Source of the DNA: an uncultured Akkermansia sp.
Lineage (GTDB): Bacteria > Verrucomicrobiota > Verrucomicrobiia > Verrucomicrobiales > Akkermansiaceae
Length of the DNA stretch: 64,000 bases
Direction of reading: 5' to 3'
Assembly (NCBI GenBank): GCA_947628035.1
Contig: CANQYL010000001.1
Span: 1-64,000, forward strand
Below are positions 27,201-42,200 of this stretch, piece after piece. The notes under the pieces were generated by a model that saw only the letters and a list, made by a program, of their open reading frames with translations, made no database searches and had not been told where the DNA came from. The position numbers and the translations under genes are program-made. Positions within the stretch are counted from its first letter, which is position 1. Each line of letters begins with the position of its first letter.

Positions 27201-30200
27201 GAACAAGAACGCCACGTTGACGCTGAGCGGCACGATGACCGTGACGGATTTGAAGGGCGGTACGGACGCGGCAGGAACTGTTGAAGGCAGCGTGGGCGGT
27301 ACGGGCAAACTCGTGCTGGATTACACGAGCGCGGCGGCTCAAGGCGGATTTACGGGCACGGTGGGAACCGAGCTGGAATTCAGCGGTGCGGCGAGCGACG
27401 CGGGTGCAGACACAAACAAGGGCTTTACGCTGGGCACCTTCAGCGGGTCGACGTTGACCGTGAAGAGCGGAGCCTTGACCATCACCGGGGAGCTCATTGC
27501 GGCGGACGGAGTGGCCGTGACGCTGGGTGAGAAGAGCGCCCTGACCCTCAATGGCGGCACGGTGAAGAGTTTGGATGCAAACAGCAAGGGCGCGCTGACG
27601 ATCGGCGCAGACACCAGCCTGACAACGGCGGCGGGCACGTTGAGCAAACTCACCCTGAACGCGAAACTCACGGTAAACGGCGGCACGCTGGAGGCGAGCG
27701 AGCTGGAGATCGGTACCGGCGGCGCGCTGGAGCTCACTGTGACAAAAGCAGGAGAGCCGGAGGGAACCCCCACCGGCGCTAACCTGGCGATCGGCATAGC
27801 GTTGGGCAAACTGACCGACGACAAGAAACTGACCCTGACCCTGACCGGTCTGGACAGAGACGATCTCACGGGCAAGGGCTACCAACTCTTTGAGGCGAAC
27901 GACTGGGGTGAAGGTCACTGGGATCACTTGACGCTCGAGGTCAGCGGGGTAACGCTCAGCAGCTACGAGGAATGGAAGATCGATTCCTCGTCCGGTGTGC
28001 TGACGCTCGTCACCGTCGAAGGTGATCTGGTCTGGGCCGGCACGCAGAGCAGCCACAAGTGGTCCGCATCCAAGGATGACAAGAACTGGGATCTGGGGGA
28101 CCATAAGGGTGTCGAGTACGGCGACAATCGCGGCGTTGTGTTCACGAGCGGCACCGATGTGTCCACGACCGTGGAGGTGGAAGCGGGCACGGAGGATAAG
28201 CTGACCGTGGCGGGGATGACCGTGGGTCAGGGTGATAGCGATGCTGCGAATTACACCTTCACGGGGGACGCGTTGAGTGCGACCACGCTGGCTATCGGAG
28301 GACAGGCGAGTGCGACCTTCGAGAACACCGTCACATTCAGCGGCGAGTTGAGCGGCCAGGGAACCTTGGGCGTGGGGACAAACGGAAACGTGATCCTGAG
28401 CGCGGGCGGCGAAATCGGCGGTGTGGAGATGAGCGCCGGCACGTTGACGATCGGCGATACGAAGACCCTGACGACGGAGACCCTGGCGACGAAGAGCTTG
28501 AGCGGGACGGGAACATCTGCGCAGATCAAGGGCGGGACGCTGTCGTTGACCGACGCGACCGGCACGGGGAGCTTCGCGGGCAGCATCAGCAGCAACTTCA
28601 CGTATGAGGGGACGTATGGGACTGAAAACCTCTCCTTCACCCTGAGTGGGAAGTTCGATGGGGGGACGCTGACGGTGTCGGATGGGAAGCTGAAGCTGAC
28701 CGGGACGACGAGTCTGGGCAGCGGAAGCCAGAGCGTGACGGTGAGCAGTGACGCCGAACTCGAGCTTTCGTCAGCCGAGCAGACGGTTGATGCGACGTAT
28801 CTGACCCTGAACGGAACGCTGACGATGGGCGGTGCGACGAAGAACACCGTGAGCGGCGGCATTACGCTGGGCAGCGGAGCCACGCTCGACTTTACGGCGG
28901 GCTCGGGCAACAACGTGAGCGGCGCGGTGACGATGAACGGAGGCACGCTGAAGTGGACGGGCACGCTGGAGGTCGGCGGACTCGCGGATGGTACCAGTGT
29001 GGCAGGCAGCACGCTGAGCGGCACGAGTCTGACCATCACGGCGGGCGGTCAGGGCGGTCAGAGCTACGGTGGCGATCTCAGTTCCGTGGCGGTGACGATG
29101 AAGGCGTCTGCCAACACGGACACGCAGACCTTCACGGGGACGAGCTACAGCAACGACTTTACGGCGGAGAAGGGAACGCTGAAGTTCGAGAACGCAGGAC
29201 CCGTTACGTTGAGCGGGACGACCGTTACGACGTCGGAGGACGGCGTGATTGAGTTCACGGGCGACGGCAGCATCACGAACCTGAGCGGCACGGCGGGAAC
29301 CGTGAAGAGTACGGATGGGACCAAGAGTTTGACGCTCGGCGGCAGTTACAGCGGGACGCTGGATGTGGAGGGCACGCTGAAGGCGGACGGCGGGAGCGGG
29401 TTCACCTACACCGGCACGGATGGCGAGGCGGGCAAGTTGGAGGTGAGCGATGAGAAATTCACCATCGGCGAGAATGGCCTACTGACGGTCGGTGACCTGA
29501 CGGGCAGCGGCACGGTGAAGAAGGCTGACACTGACACGACCGGCAAGCTCGTGTTGGGCTACACGGGTTCGAACGGCAGCTTCGGTGGCAAGATTGAGAC
29601 CGCGCTGGATTACACGGGCTCGGGCTCCTTCACGATGGAAGCCGAAAGCGCCGTGTCGGGCGCGATCACGGTGAATGGCGCAGGCACGCTGAAGTTCGCG
29701 AAGGCGTTGGGCAGTGGTGATTCGGCGAAGAACGTGACCCTGACGCAGGGCACGCTGGAGCTGGCAAACGGCAGCAACGTGGCGCTCACCACCGGCGGCG
29801 AAGAGGCGAGGAAGCTGAGCGTGGCGGCCGGCGAGCCTGATGGTAGCTCGGTGGTGAAGGCGAGCGGGCAGAGCGGCGACGTATCGCTGTCCGACCTCAC
29901 CCTCGCGGCGGGCAGCACGCTCGACTGGACGGATGCGACCCACAAGCTGACGGTCAAGGACATCACCCTGAGCGGCAATGCGACGATCAAGTTGTCGGGG
30001 TTGACCTCGTACACGAGCGGCAGCACTACAACCCTGCTGACCTACGACGGCATGCAACCCTTGAATTTGGAGGGTCACACGCTCACGATCGAGGTGTCGG
30101 ATGACTTCCTGTGGTCGTTGGTGACGCAGGGCGACGGGGAGACGGGATTCCGGCTCTTCGACGGATTGACTCAAGCTATCACGAATGGTGGGTTGACGCT

Positions 30201-33200
30201 GGGAAGAACAAACAGTGCGGAGTACACCTCGAAGCTGGGCGACTTCGCTTTGACATTGGGCAATGACGGTGTACTGAAATGGGTGCAGAATAACATCGTG
30301 CTCGAGTTTGATGGGAAATCGCCACTCACGTGGAAAGCGAGCGACGCCGATGGAAACCACGAGTGGAAGAACACGGGTAAGAATAACAACCAAGAGGATT
30401 GGCAAGAGAACGTGACGGCGCAGTTCAATAGCTCGTGGGACATCGCTGTCACGCTCGAGGGCGCGGTGAACGCCGAGGCGGTCCGGGTGTTGCAGGGCAC
30501 GTACACCTTCACGCCATCGACGACCGCTGGGGGAACGAACAGCCTGACTGTGGCGAAGGATCTGAGCGTGGAGAGTGACGCCGGTGTAACCTTTGACGCG
30601 ACAGTGACTGTGGAAGGCAGTCTGACCGGCGAGGGTGACGTCACGCTCGGTGCGGGCGGCGATGTGACTGTGACGGAGGCGTTGACGGGTGAGCCGAGCG
30701 GCTTCACGGGAACCTTGACGCTGGACGGCGGCAAGCTGACCGCGGAGGGCGACGTGACGATCACCATGGGTGGTACGGCCAGCACGCTGAACGGCAGAAA
30801 GAATACCGAGGGGTCGACAGGCTTGACGGCGGAGCTGACCGGGGAGGGCACGGGTGCGTTGACGGCGGAAGGGACGCTGACCCTGAAGGGCACGACCAAA
30901 GGAACCTTGACCGTGGCGAGCGGGGCGACCGTGAAGGCGGAGACAAAGCTTGTAGATGATACGAATCAAGCTCTGAGTGTGGCGGGCATCAACAGCGATG
31001 ACTCGAACGGAACGCTGAGCGGTGAGATTACGGTGACGGGATCGACCGGCAGCTTTGGCGGCAAGGTGGAGAATCTGACCATCACCGTGGACGACGGAAA
31101 CGGCGGTACGGCAACGCAGGCCTTCACGGGCACGGATGTGACCATCACGAAGGCGACCATCGGCGCGGGAGACACGCTGACCTTGAGCGGCGGCACTGTA
31201 ACGACTGCCGATGTGGCGGGTACGTTGAGCATGGGTGGCGGGACGTTGAACGGATTGACCGGCGGGGGTACGTTGGAGCTGACCGGTGGGGTTACGCTGG
31301 GCGGCGATGGCAGCATCGGCAACCTCACGGGAAGCGGCAAGCTCACGGGAACTTCCACGCTGACCTTGAACTATGCGGACACCGGGACCGGCACGTTCAC
31401 GGGCGAGTTGGCGACGAATCTGACCTACGGCGGAAGCGGGACATTCACCGTGGAGAAATTCACGGGCAACGAACTGTCTGTGACCGGGACGGGCACCTTA
31501 AACGTCGGCAAGGCGGGCGTGAGCGGGGGTGATGGCACGGATCTCACCTTCGGGGACGGTGAGAGTGACGAACTCACCTTGAACAACGCGACCGGTACGT
31601 TGAACCTGCAGGGCAAGAGCGTCACGCTCACGGCGACGGGAACCAATCTCGATCTCCAGGCGGGTACGCTGAAGCTGAGCGGCACGGCGTCCAACACCGT
31701 GACGGGAGACATCACGCTGGGTAGCAATGTCACCCTGAACTTCGCGAACGGATCCGCCACGAAGAATGAGGTGGACGGCGTGGTGAACCTGAGCAGCGGT
31801 GAGCTGACATGGACGGCGGGCGAAGCGGGATTGACCGTGCAGGGCTTGAAGGGCAGCGGCACGTTGGAAACGGGCACGCATTTGACCATCGACGGCAAGG
31901 GCGACACGTACGAGGGTAACCTGGGCAGTGTGACGAACGTCACGATGAACAGCAGCGAGGGGAACGCCAAGCAGAACTTCAGCGGCGCGACTGATAACTT
32001 CAGCAATGTCACCTTCACCGCGAAGAAGGGCACGCTCGCATTCACCAACAGTGCTGCGGTGACGCTCAAGGAGGTGGTCGTGGAGGAGGGCGGCACGGTG
32101 AGCCTCACCCAAGGCGGCACGATCACGAGTTTGAAGAATGGCGATAGCGGGAACCTGGGCGGAACCGTGGACGCGTCGGGCAAGAGCTTGACCCTCACCG
32201 GCGCGGACTTCAGCGGCACGGTGAAGGCGGAGGAGCTGACCGTAGGCTCCTCGAGCGGCGGGGATAAGTTGAAGAACGGCGGGATCAGCGGCAAGCTGAC
32301 CGTGAGCGGGAAGAGCTTGACGGTCGGCGGGGAGCTGAGCGTCGGGGATCTGGGCGGAACCGGCAGCATCGACGGCGAGGGAACACTCATCCTGAAGAAC
32401 AGCAGCGCGCTGACGGGCGGGGATATGGCTATCACCACGATCCTCGACTTCCAAGGCAGTGCGGATGCCACGCTGAACAATTACACAGGGAAGAGCGTGA
32501 CGGTGAACTCCGAACAAGAGAAAACTCTCACCTTGGGGACAGCGTTGACCGACGCGAAGGTCACGCTGGAGAAGGGCACGCTGAAACTGAAGGGCGATGA
32601 CACGCTCAGCCTCGAGGATACGACAGGAGACGGTGGGATATTGGATTTGAGCGAGGCAAGCAGCGCCGTGACGTTGACCGGGGTCGGCGCCGGAACGACG
32701 ATCAGCGAGCTGAAACTGGGCGACCACGAGCTGGTGCTCAACGCCGATGTGACGGGACCTTTGTCGGTGACCAAAGTGACGGGCAAGACAGGCGAGGGTG
32801 GCGCGTTGAGCGGTACGATCAAGCTCAACGTCAAGGGCAGTGGGACAAGCTACAGCAATGCGCACCTGAAGCTCGACGCAAGTGCCTTGGAAGGTTGGGG
32901 AGACAGCAAGTTGACCATCGAATTGCACGAGGTAGACGGATCCGGTCTGCTGGAGTGGTTTGAGAAGCAGTCGAGTAACAAGCTGACCCTGTTCGAAGGC
33001 ACTTACCCGACTCTGGATGATATCAGCATCGCGGGTCTGACCATCACGGACGAATACAAGTGGAAACTTGATGGTGGTCAACTGTACTTGGAGAGCTTCC
33101 TCAGTAGTGATCTCACGTGGAAGAGCAGCGACGGCAAATGGACGATGGAGGAGAGCGACAAGGATTGGGAGGTTAAAGCCGGAGATACCGATACGCAGAT

Positions 33201-36200
33201 GTCCATGTTCCATAAGGACAGGAACCTCGTCTTTGGTAGCGGGGGCGCGACGCCCGGAACCGTCACCCTGAGTGGGACAGCGGAGGGCTCGTCCGAGTTT
33301 GCGGCGTCGGGCATGGAGGTGAGCGCGGACGGCTACACCTTCCAGGGCGATAGTAGCACAACTTGGACGGAGACGCTGAAGGTGTCCGGCGCCCTCGATC
33401 TGAGCACCGGGACGACGACCTTTGCGCTCGGAACCACGGTCGGTTCGCTGACCGGATCGGGTGCGCTGACGGTTAACGGCACGACGTTCGAAGTTGGGTC
33501 GCAAATTACCAACAGCTACACAGGAAAGGTGACGTTGGAGAACGGCGCCACGCTGAAGCTGACCGGGGTGAATACATTGGGCAGCTTGGAATTGACCGGC
33601 ACGACGGGCAACACGCTGACTCTCACGGGTGAACCCACGAAGAGCCTGACCGTGACGACGATGAGCGGCAGCGGCAGCGCGACGCTGAACGGCGGCACAT
33701 TCAACCTCGGCGGCACGATGACCGGCACGCTCACGGTGGGAACGGATGCGACCTTGAACGGCAGCACTCAACTGAGCGTGGCGGGAGTGAAGGGCACCAC
33801 GGGCACGTTGAAGGGCACGATCACTGTGACCGGCAAGAGCGATGACAACAGCTTCGGCGGCACGGTGAGCGGATTGAACATCACCGTGGACGGCGGAGAC
33901 AACGGCGCGCAAGCGAGCCAGAAATTCACGGGGAACAGTGTGAGCTTGGGGACCACGGAAGTGAAGGAGAACGGCACGCTGACGCTGAGCGGCACGGGCA
34001 ACACCATCACGAGTCTGAGCGGCGGCGGTACGTTGGAGGTGCAGGGCTCGACGGAATTGGAATTGGGGACAGGTACTAATGAGATCGGCTCGTTGAAGGT
34101 GGGTGGTGAGAGCACGGAGGTGACACTCGGCGGCAATCTGACGGTGACCGATCTGGAAGGCAACGACAAGGCAAGCATCGTGAAGAGCGCTAGCGGCAAG
34201 GATGACGCGACCCTCACCCTGAAATATGCGACTGGAATGCCTGCGGGCAAGTTCGACGGCACGATCAGCACGAATCTGACGTACGAAGGTTCGGGAAGCT
34301 TCACGGTCGGTACCTTCACGGGGGCGACGTTGAAGGTGAACAACAGCGGCAGCTCTAGCAACCTGACCATCACGAATGCGGTGGGGGATGCAACCTCTGC
34401 CACGGTGGACGACGGCAAGCTGACGCTGTCGGCGGGCGGCACGCTGGCGGCGCTCAATAGCAGTGCGGGCAGCACGGACGGCGAGGTTGAATCGGGGAAT
34501 ACTCTCACCGTAAACAGCGGTACGTACAGCGGCAAGTTGACGTCGACGGGCTTGACCCTCGGCGGGACGTTCACCTTCAAGGGAACCGGGGCTGATAATG
34601 ACGTGGGCGCACTGTCGCTCGGCGGCAACACCCTGACCTTGGACGGCGGCAAGCTGAGCGTGTCGAGTCTGAGCGGTGAGGCGGGCAGCGTCGTGAGCGG
34701 CACGGCGGAGGGCACCCTGACCTTGAAGGACAAGGTGGGCGGCAGCTTCGGCGGGACGATCAGCAGCAACTTCGTGTACGACGGCACGAAAGATGATGGC
34801 TACGCCACGTACGAGCTGAGCAAGGGCTTCAGCGGCGGGAACTTGACCGTGCAGGCGGGCACCTTGAAGCTCGCCGCAGCTTTGGATGGGAGCAAGACCA
34901 AGAGCGTGGATATCAGCGGGAACGGCACGCTGGAGCTGACGGCGGGCGGCACGATCACGAGCTTGAAGGGCACGGGCGCGCTCGTACTGAAGAGTGACAC
35001 GACCATCACGGCGCAGACGCTGAGCAGTACCGATGGGCTGAAGAGCTTGGATCTGACCGGGAAGCTCACGCTGAAGACCGTTACGGGTGGGTACGACTTC
35101 GGAGCGTTGACCTTGAGCGGCGCGGCGAGCATCGACTTCGAGTTGAACGCGGCGTCGGATGCGAATAAGACGCTGAGCGGCACGCAGGTGAAGCTGGACA
35201 GCATCACGGGGTTGACCACAGATCCGGGCGGCGAGAAGCAGCTCACGCTGAACATCACGAAGGATATCCTGGATGCCTTGAAGGTACAGAGCAATGGAAT
35301 GGGCGGCTTTTGGAAGCTCTTTGACGTGAGCGGCTGGGGAGGTAAAGGTGACTGGAACACGAAGGTCGACCTGAAGCTCGTCGGAGAAGGAGAAAGCGGT
35401 CAAGCTTTGAACACCGAGAATGGCTGGGAGTTGTATCTGGATGCGGACGGTCAACTGCACTACGACGACGTGAGCAGTACGCTGACGTGGAACGGGACGG
35501 ACAACACCTGGGATCAGGAGGACGACTCGGATCCGGATAACGCGGATGATTGGAACGTCGGCAAGAACGGCGGTACGGCGGACTTCATCAAGGACAAGAA
35601 AGTCGTGTTCGACGGGAACGGAGCGGGAAATATCACCATCAAGGTGAGCGAGGGCATATCCGTGCAGGACATGACCGTGTCGGCTGACGGGTACGCCTTC
35701 ACCAATCCGGAGGGAGGAAGCTCCACGCTGGCGGTGAAGGGCACGCTGACGCTGGGTGCGGCAGAAGGCGTTTCTACGCCGGAGACGAACACCTCGTTCG
35801 GGGTGACCACCAATGTCGGAACCCTGAGCGGCAAGGGTGACCTGACCCTCACGGGTCACATGACTGTGAGCGAGGATCTGACGAACGCCTACACGGGCAA
35901 GGTGACCATGAACGGCGGCACCTTGACAGCGAAAGGCACGCTCGCGGGCGAAGTCACTGTGAACAGCGACGGCACGCTGGAAGGCAGTCCGAGCGGTCTG
36001 ACGGCGCAGTTGAACAGCGCGAGCACCGGCACCCTCACGGCGAAGGGCACGCTGAACCTCGGCGGCACGACCGGGGGAACGGTGGCTGTGGATGGGAGTG
36101 CGGTCTTGACCGGCGGGTCGTTGGCTGGTTTAGTCACGACGCCTCTCAGCGTTGCGGGAGTGAGCGGCGGCGGTGAGCTGAAGGGCAGCATCACCGTGAC

Positions 36201-39200
36201 CGGCAAGGGTGAAGGCAACAGCTTCAGCGGAAAGGTGACGGATCTGACCATCACGGTAGGCGATGGTGCCAACGCGGACGATGCGGCGCAGACCTTCGCG
36301 GGGAGCAACGTGACCTTGACGAGTGCGGAGGTGAAGAGTGATGGCACCCTGACTCTGACCGGTACGGGTGAAAACGTGAAGGTGAACAAGGCGGCTGTGG
36401 AGGGCACCCTGAAGATGGCGGGCGGCAGCGTGAAGGATCTGAGCGGTGAGGGCGCGTTGACCCTGACGGGGACGGTGACCGTGAACACGGCATCTGATGG
36501 CTCCACTGCACCGAACAGCATCGGCAGCGTTGTGTTCAATGAGAACGGTGTGCTGTCGCTGACCGGCGATCTGGAGACGGGGGCGCTGTCGGCGACGACG
36601 GAGACTTATAAAGGCAGCATCGCAGGCGGTGGTACGCTGACCCTGAATGATGCGACCGGAGGGCCCTTCGGCGGTGAGGTGAATGCGAAGTTCACGTACA
36701 ACGGCATGGGAGGCGAGATCAAAGACTACACCCTGAGCGGCAAGGTGCACGACAACGCGATCACCGTCAGTTCCGGACACCTGAGCATCACGGGTCCGAA
36801 CGGAGCAGATGATGTCAAGACTCTGTCCTTCGCCGGAGACCACCTGAGTGTGGGCAGCAGCGCGACCCTGACGCTGGGTGCGGCGGACACCGTGGAGGAT
36901 GTGACGATCACCGCGAGCACGGCGTTGAACTTGGATGGTGCGCTGGAGTTGAAAGGCTCGAAGAACAACAAGGTGACAGGCGATGTCACGCTGGATAGCG
37001 GCACGCTGACCTTCGGGGCGGTAACCGGAGGCAAGAACTCCATCAGCGGCACGTTGGACTACACGGGCGGCACGCTCGCGTGGGAGGGCACGTTGGAGGT
37101 CGGTTCCCTGAAGGGCAGCAGTGAGATTAACAGGAGCACCGATAAACTGACCATCACGGCAGGAACAGAATCCACGGCGTACACGGGTAAGGTGACGCTG
37201 GATACCCTGACCGTAAACGTCGGCTCGCAGACGCTGAATGGCGGAACGGATCTGAATAGGTTGGAGGTAACCGGAACCCTGACGCTGGGCGGCGAGACGG
37301 GCAAGGACAACACCGTGGATGCAGCGAGTGTGACGGGAACGTTGATCGTGAACGGTACGGGCACCAACTCCGTGAAGGGACTGACCGGAACGGGTAAGGT
37401 GGAGGCGCAGGGGAATCTCACGCTGGGCACGGGGACGAGCTTCACGGGTACGCTGGACATCACGAGCGACAAGACCGTGACGGGCGATGGTGCGTTGAGA
37501 CTGGGCGCTCTGACCGGGCAGGGCGATCTGAAGCTGGCTAGCTCGGCAACCACCCTGACCCTGACCACCGGGACGAGTGATTACGGAGGTATGCTGGGTG
37601 TGGATGGCGCAGGCAGCACGAATGCGAGCCTGTCCGTGACGGGCGGCAGCCACAGCTTCACGCAGAAGCAGACGCTCGCCGAGGTGTCCCTGAGCGGCAG
37701 CGCCACGCTGAATCTGTCGGACAGCAGTGTGAGCGCCTTGAAGGGCGGAGCGGGAACGCTCGGGCTCTCGGGAAGAACGTCGATTACGGTGGCGAGTGAT
37801 GCGTCCTCTCTGACGAAGTTGAGCCTGGCGGGGAGCAGCGTGACCACGCTGAAAGGCACGCAGAACCTGGAGGTGGGAACCTTGGCGCTGACGGGGGATG
37901 CGACCTTGGCGATGGATCAGACGCAGGGTGATGGTTTCGCGCGACTGAAGTTCGCGAGCAACGGCACGCTGAACTTCGCACAAGATGCGGAGTTGACCTT
38001 GCAGTTGCAGGTGAGCGGTCTGGACGACATCCTCAAGGGTGGCTCCGGGAAGCTCCAGCTTGTCGATGTAAGCGGTCTGGGATCTGGGAGCAAGACCGAT
38101 GGCTGGACGGAGAAATTCAAGATCGGTTGGAGCGATACCACCAAGGAAGATCTCCTGAAGAACTTCACGTTCTCCCTGGATGAACAGGGCAAACTGGCTT
38201 GGACGATCAGTGCGGATGCCGCGCTGACCTGGGACAACAAGGACGGCTCCGATGACGGCAAGCTCACGTGGAAGGACACCGACGGCGATGCCGAGTGGAA
38301 CGTCGGCGGTTCGTACACGGTATTCCAGAGCGGGCACAAGGTGGTGTTCGCGGCGGCAGCCAACACGGACGTGAATCCGTACGAGATTACCGTGGATGAG
38401 GGCGGAGTGGCGGCGGACGACATGAGCGTGCAGACCAGTGGCGCGTCCTACAAGTACACGGGAGCCTCCATCACCGCCGAGACTTTGGAGATTCAGACGG
38501 GTGCGACCGCTACCTTCGGGAATGCACTGACCGTGAGCGGAGCCCTGACCGGTCTGGGAACGCTGGGCGTAGCGGGAGGCGGCACCGTGACCCTTACGAA
38601 TGCGGGCACTGCCTTCACCGGGACGGTGAACTTCGCCGGAACGGAGGATGACAGCGTGGGGACGTTGAAGCTCGGCGCGGCTGCCACGGTGGGCGCATTG
38701 AGTGGAACGGACGGCTCCATCACGGCTGACAGTGCGGTGACCCTCACGCTCGGTACGGGCACGGGAGATGTGATCCACCTGACGACGGAGGACGATGTCA
38801 CCATCGCGGTGAGCGGCGGAACGCACGGATTCACCGATGCCACGCTGGGCGGCACGCTGAACGTGTCGAGCGGAACGGTGAGCTTCAGCGGGACAAGCAC
38901 GTTGAAGTCTCTGGCGGGAGCTGTGCAGTTGCAGGATGCGGCGAAACTCACCGTTGACACGCTGACGAGCGGCAATGTCACTCATGATGGCACGAGGACC
39001 GCGACCTTGGAGGTGAAGAGCTTTGACGCAGATTACGACGACCAGATCTCGGGCGTGGATCTCACGTTCTCGGGAACGAGCGGCTCCTTCGGCGGAACCT
39101 TCAACGGCGGCAAGCTCACGGTGAATGGGAGCAGCACGCTGACGGTCGATGCGGTCGCAAGCCTGACAGCGACGAGCACGGCGATCGACGGCACGCTCGT

Positions 39201-42200
39201 GCTGAACGGAACGGTCAGTGACTCCCTCGGCGGGATTACCTTCGGAGCAAGCGGCAAGCTGACCATCGGAGATGCGCAGCATAGCACCGCGAGCCTGACG
39301 CTGAACAACGCGAGCTTGACCGGCGGCACGATCGATGGCACCGGCACGCTGACGCTGAGCGGCACGAACAGCGTTGTCAACAGCGTCTTCACCGGCGAGA
39401 ATCTGACCGTGAATGTGGATCAGACGGGGTCGCAGAAGCTGACCTTGTCGGGAACAGGGGAGATCAAGCTGAAGGGAATGGTCATCGGCGACGGCAACAA
39501 GAGCGCGGACGGAAAGGCCGATGCGCAGGTGTATGTATCTCGCAGTACCGGAGCCAAGTGGCTCGGAGATGTCGAGGTCAAGCAGGATGGCGAGCTCGTC
39601 ATTACGACGAATGACTACCAAAATTGGAAGTGGTGGACGAGAGATCAGGATTATCCGACTGAACAGGCCAAGACAAAGGTGCACGGCGACGGTGCGCTGG
39701 TGTTTGAAGGAATCTTCGGAACCAATGTGGCCAGCGACATGGTCAAGGCTCTGATCGAAACCAACGAGACTGAAAGCGCCCTGGCGAAGCTTATCCTTCG
39801 CAGCAGTGGCAGCAGCGGTGCCCAGTACAATGATTGGGGAGAAAGCATGGCGGGCGTAGCGGATATTCTGGTGGAGAACGGCAGCACCTTGACACTGCAT
39901 GTTTGGAATGCTCTGGGTGCGATGTCGAGTACAAGCACAGGCTCCACCAAACTCGAGAATAATCATACGATTCACTTGACCGGCACCGGTCTCAGTAGTA
40001 GTGGCGGGGCTTTGGAAGTCCAGTTGAATGCGTGGCTGATTTGGGACATCGTCTTGGGGGACACCGGGGCGACCATCAACACAAGTACTGGCGATTTGTA
40101 CTTCTCCGGCGAGCTGAATTCAACGGAGACGCAGACGCTCACCAAGAAAGGCGGCAAGCTGATGCAGTTGCGCGATACGTTCACAACGGCGGCGAGTGCG
40201 AAGGGCGTCATTGACGTGACGGAGGGAACGTTGGAACTCAACTACGCGGATGGGAGTCAGACTGTGGCGAACAGCTCCAGCGCGAATGAACTGAAGGACT
40301 TCGGGGTGAAACTCTCCGGAAGCAAGTTGGTCGTGGGCACCAATGAAAGCGGACAAGGCTACAAGGCGACAGGCGATTCCTACACCGTGAACTACCTCGA
40401 AGGTGACTCGGATGCCAGCAGCATCACTGTTGGTAGCGGCAATAATTCGAACGTGCAGGAATTGGTCATCAACTACTCGGACACCACCGCCAAGACCGTG
40501 AAAGCCGACGTGACGGCGAATGGCAGCAAGCTCCTCTCCCTCACGAAGGCGGGGTCGGGTAAGCAGACGATCACGGGCGAATTCAGCGGCAAGGATGTGA
40601 CGGTGAACGGCGGCGAGTTGGTGCTGGACGGCGGTTCGAATGCGAAGAGCATCAGCGGCGCGGTGACGTTGGCTCAGAATGCGAAGCTGACCTTGGGCGG
40701 AAATGCCACGGTGACGGGTGCGGTGACGGCGAACGGCGAGCTCACCCTGCAGGGTGACACGACGGTCGGCAGCTTGAGCGGCACGGCGACGGGAGCTGTG
40801 GTGTCGGCGAGCGGGCATACGCTCACCGTGGGCGGAGGCTCGTACAGCGGGTCTCTGACGGCGGGCACGCTGGCGCTGAGCAACGACTTTACCTTCGGCG
40901 GCACGGCCGCTACGAATACGGTCGATACGCTGAACGTGGGGACTCACACCCTGACGCTGAGCGGCAAGTTGACGGCGAAGGATCTGACGGCGGACGCGAC
41001 CGGCAAGGTGAGCGGCACCGGGACGTTGACGCTGGATAACGACACGCAGGCGCTGAGCGGCGTGCAGGTCACGATCGACACGAATCTGGTTTACGCGGGC
41101 AGTCAGAATGTGACGCTGAGTAAGAAGTTCGGCGAGAGCGGAAGGACGCTCGATGTGAAGGATAGCGGAGGCACGCTGACGCTGAGCGATGGCGGGACCA
41201 TCACGAAGCTGACCGCGGGCAGCTCGGGTGCGAGCGGTAAGCTGGTGTTGACGAAGGGAGCGACCATCGACGCGATGGAAGGGGCGCTGACGAGCTTGAG
41301 CGTGGCAGGCACGCTGAAGCTCGGGACGCAAGAGAAGGCGTTCGACTTCGGGGCTGTGACCTTGAGCGGCGCGACCACGTTGGAGTTTGCGGTGAGCAAG
41401 GACGCAGATACTAGCACTCTGAGCGTCACGAAGGTGAAGGCGAGCAGCATCACGGGTCTGACGACCGGAGGACCGGACGATGTGCAGTCGCAGCTCACGC
41501 TGAAGATCACGAAGGATATCCTGACGGCTCTGGAGGGCAATACGACGGGCTGGCAGCTCTTCGATATCACCACTAAGGACGAAGGGTGGAACAAGAGCAT
41601 CGTGCTGGATCACTCGAGTGCGGATGATGGTGAAGGTGGCTTCATCAACGGACACGAGCTGTACCTGGATGAGAACGGTTACCTGCACTACGTTGACGCG
41701 AGCAATGTGCTGACGTGGAACGGACAGGACAACACCTGGGATGTGGAGAGTGTGACGGATGATGCCCAGAAGGACTGGAACGTCGGCGATCATGGCAGCA
41801 CCGCGAACTTCATCAAGGACAAGAAGGTCGTGTTCGGTGATCTTGCCGAGGAGAAAGGGGCGAACAAGGGGATCATCTTCAGCGGCGAGCTGTCGGTGGG
41901 CGACATGGATGTCACGGCGACGGGGTACGCCTTCACCGGGGATGCGGATAAGGATGGAAAGACCAACAGCCTGACGGTGACCGGTGCGCTCGACCTGCAG
42001 CAGTCGACGAGCTTCAGCGGGACGGTGAAATTCGAGGGCACCGTGAAGAGCGGAGGGGAAGCTGACCTGAAGGTGGCGGGAGGAAAGGTGACGTTCACGC
42101 AAGCGCTGAGCAAGGGTGATTCGACCGACGGCTTCAAGGGCGACCTGAATGTGGCGGGCGGCGAGGCTGTGCTGAACGCGGGCGGCAACATCAGCGGTCT

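Noticed and set aside
31498-35859. Antisense 1,453-aa ORF
   Set aside because: Same compositional artefact; overlapping antisense ORFs in other frames here are equally featureless (Pro/Val/Ser-rich).
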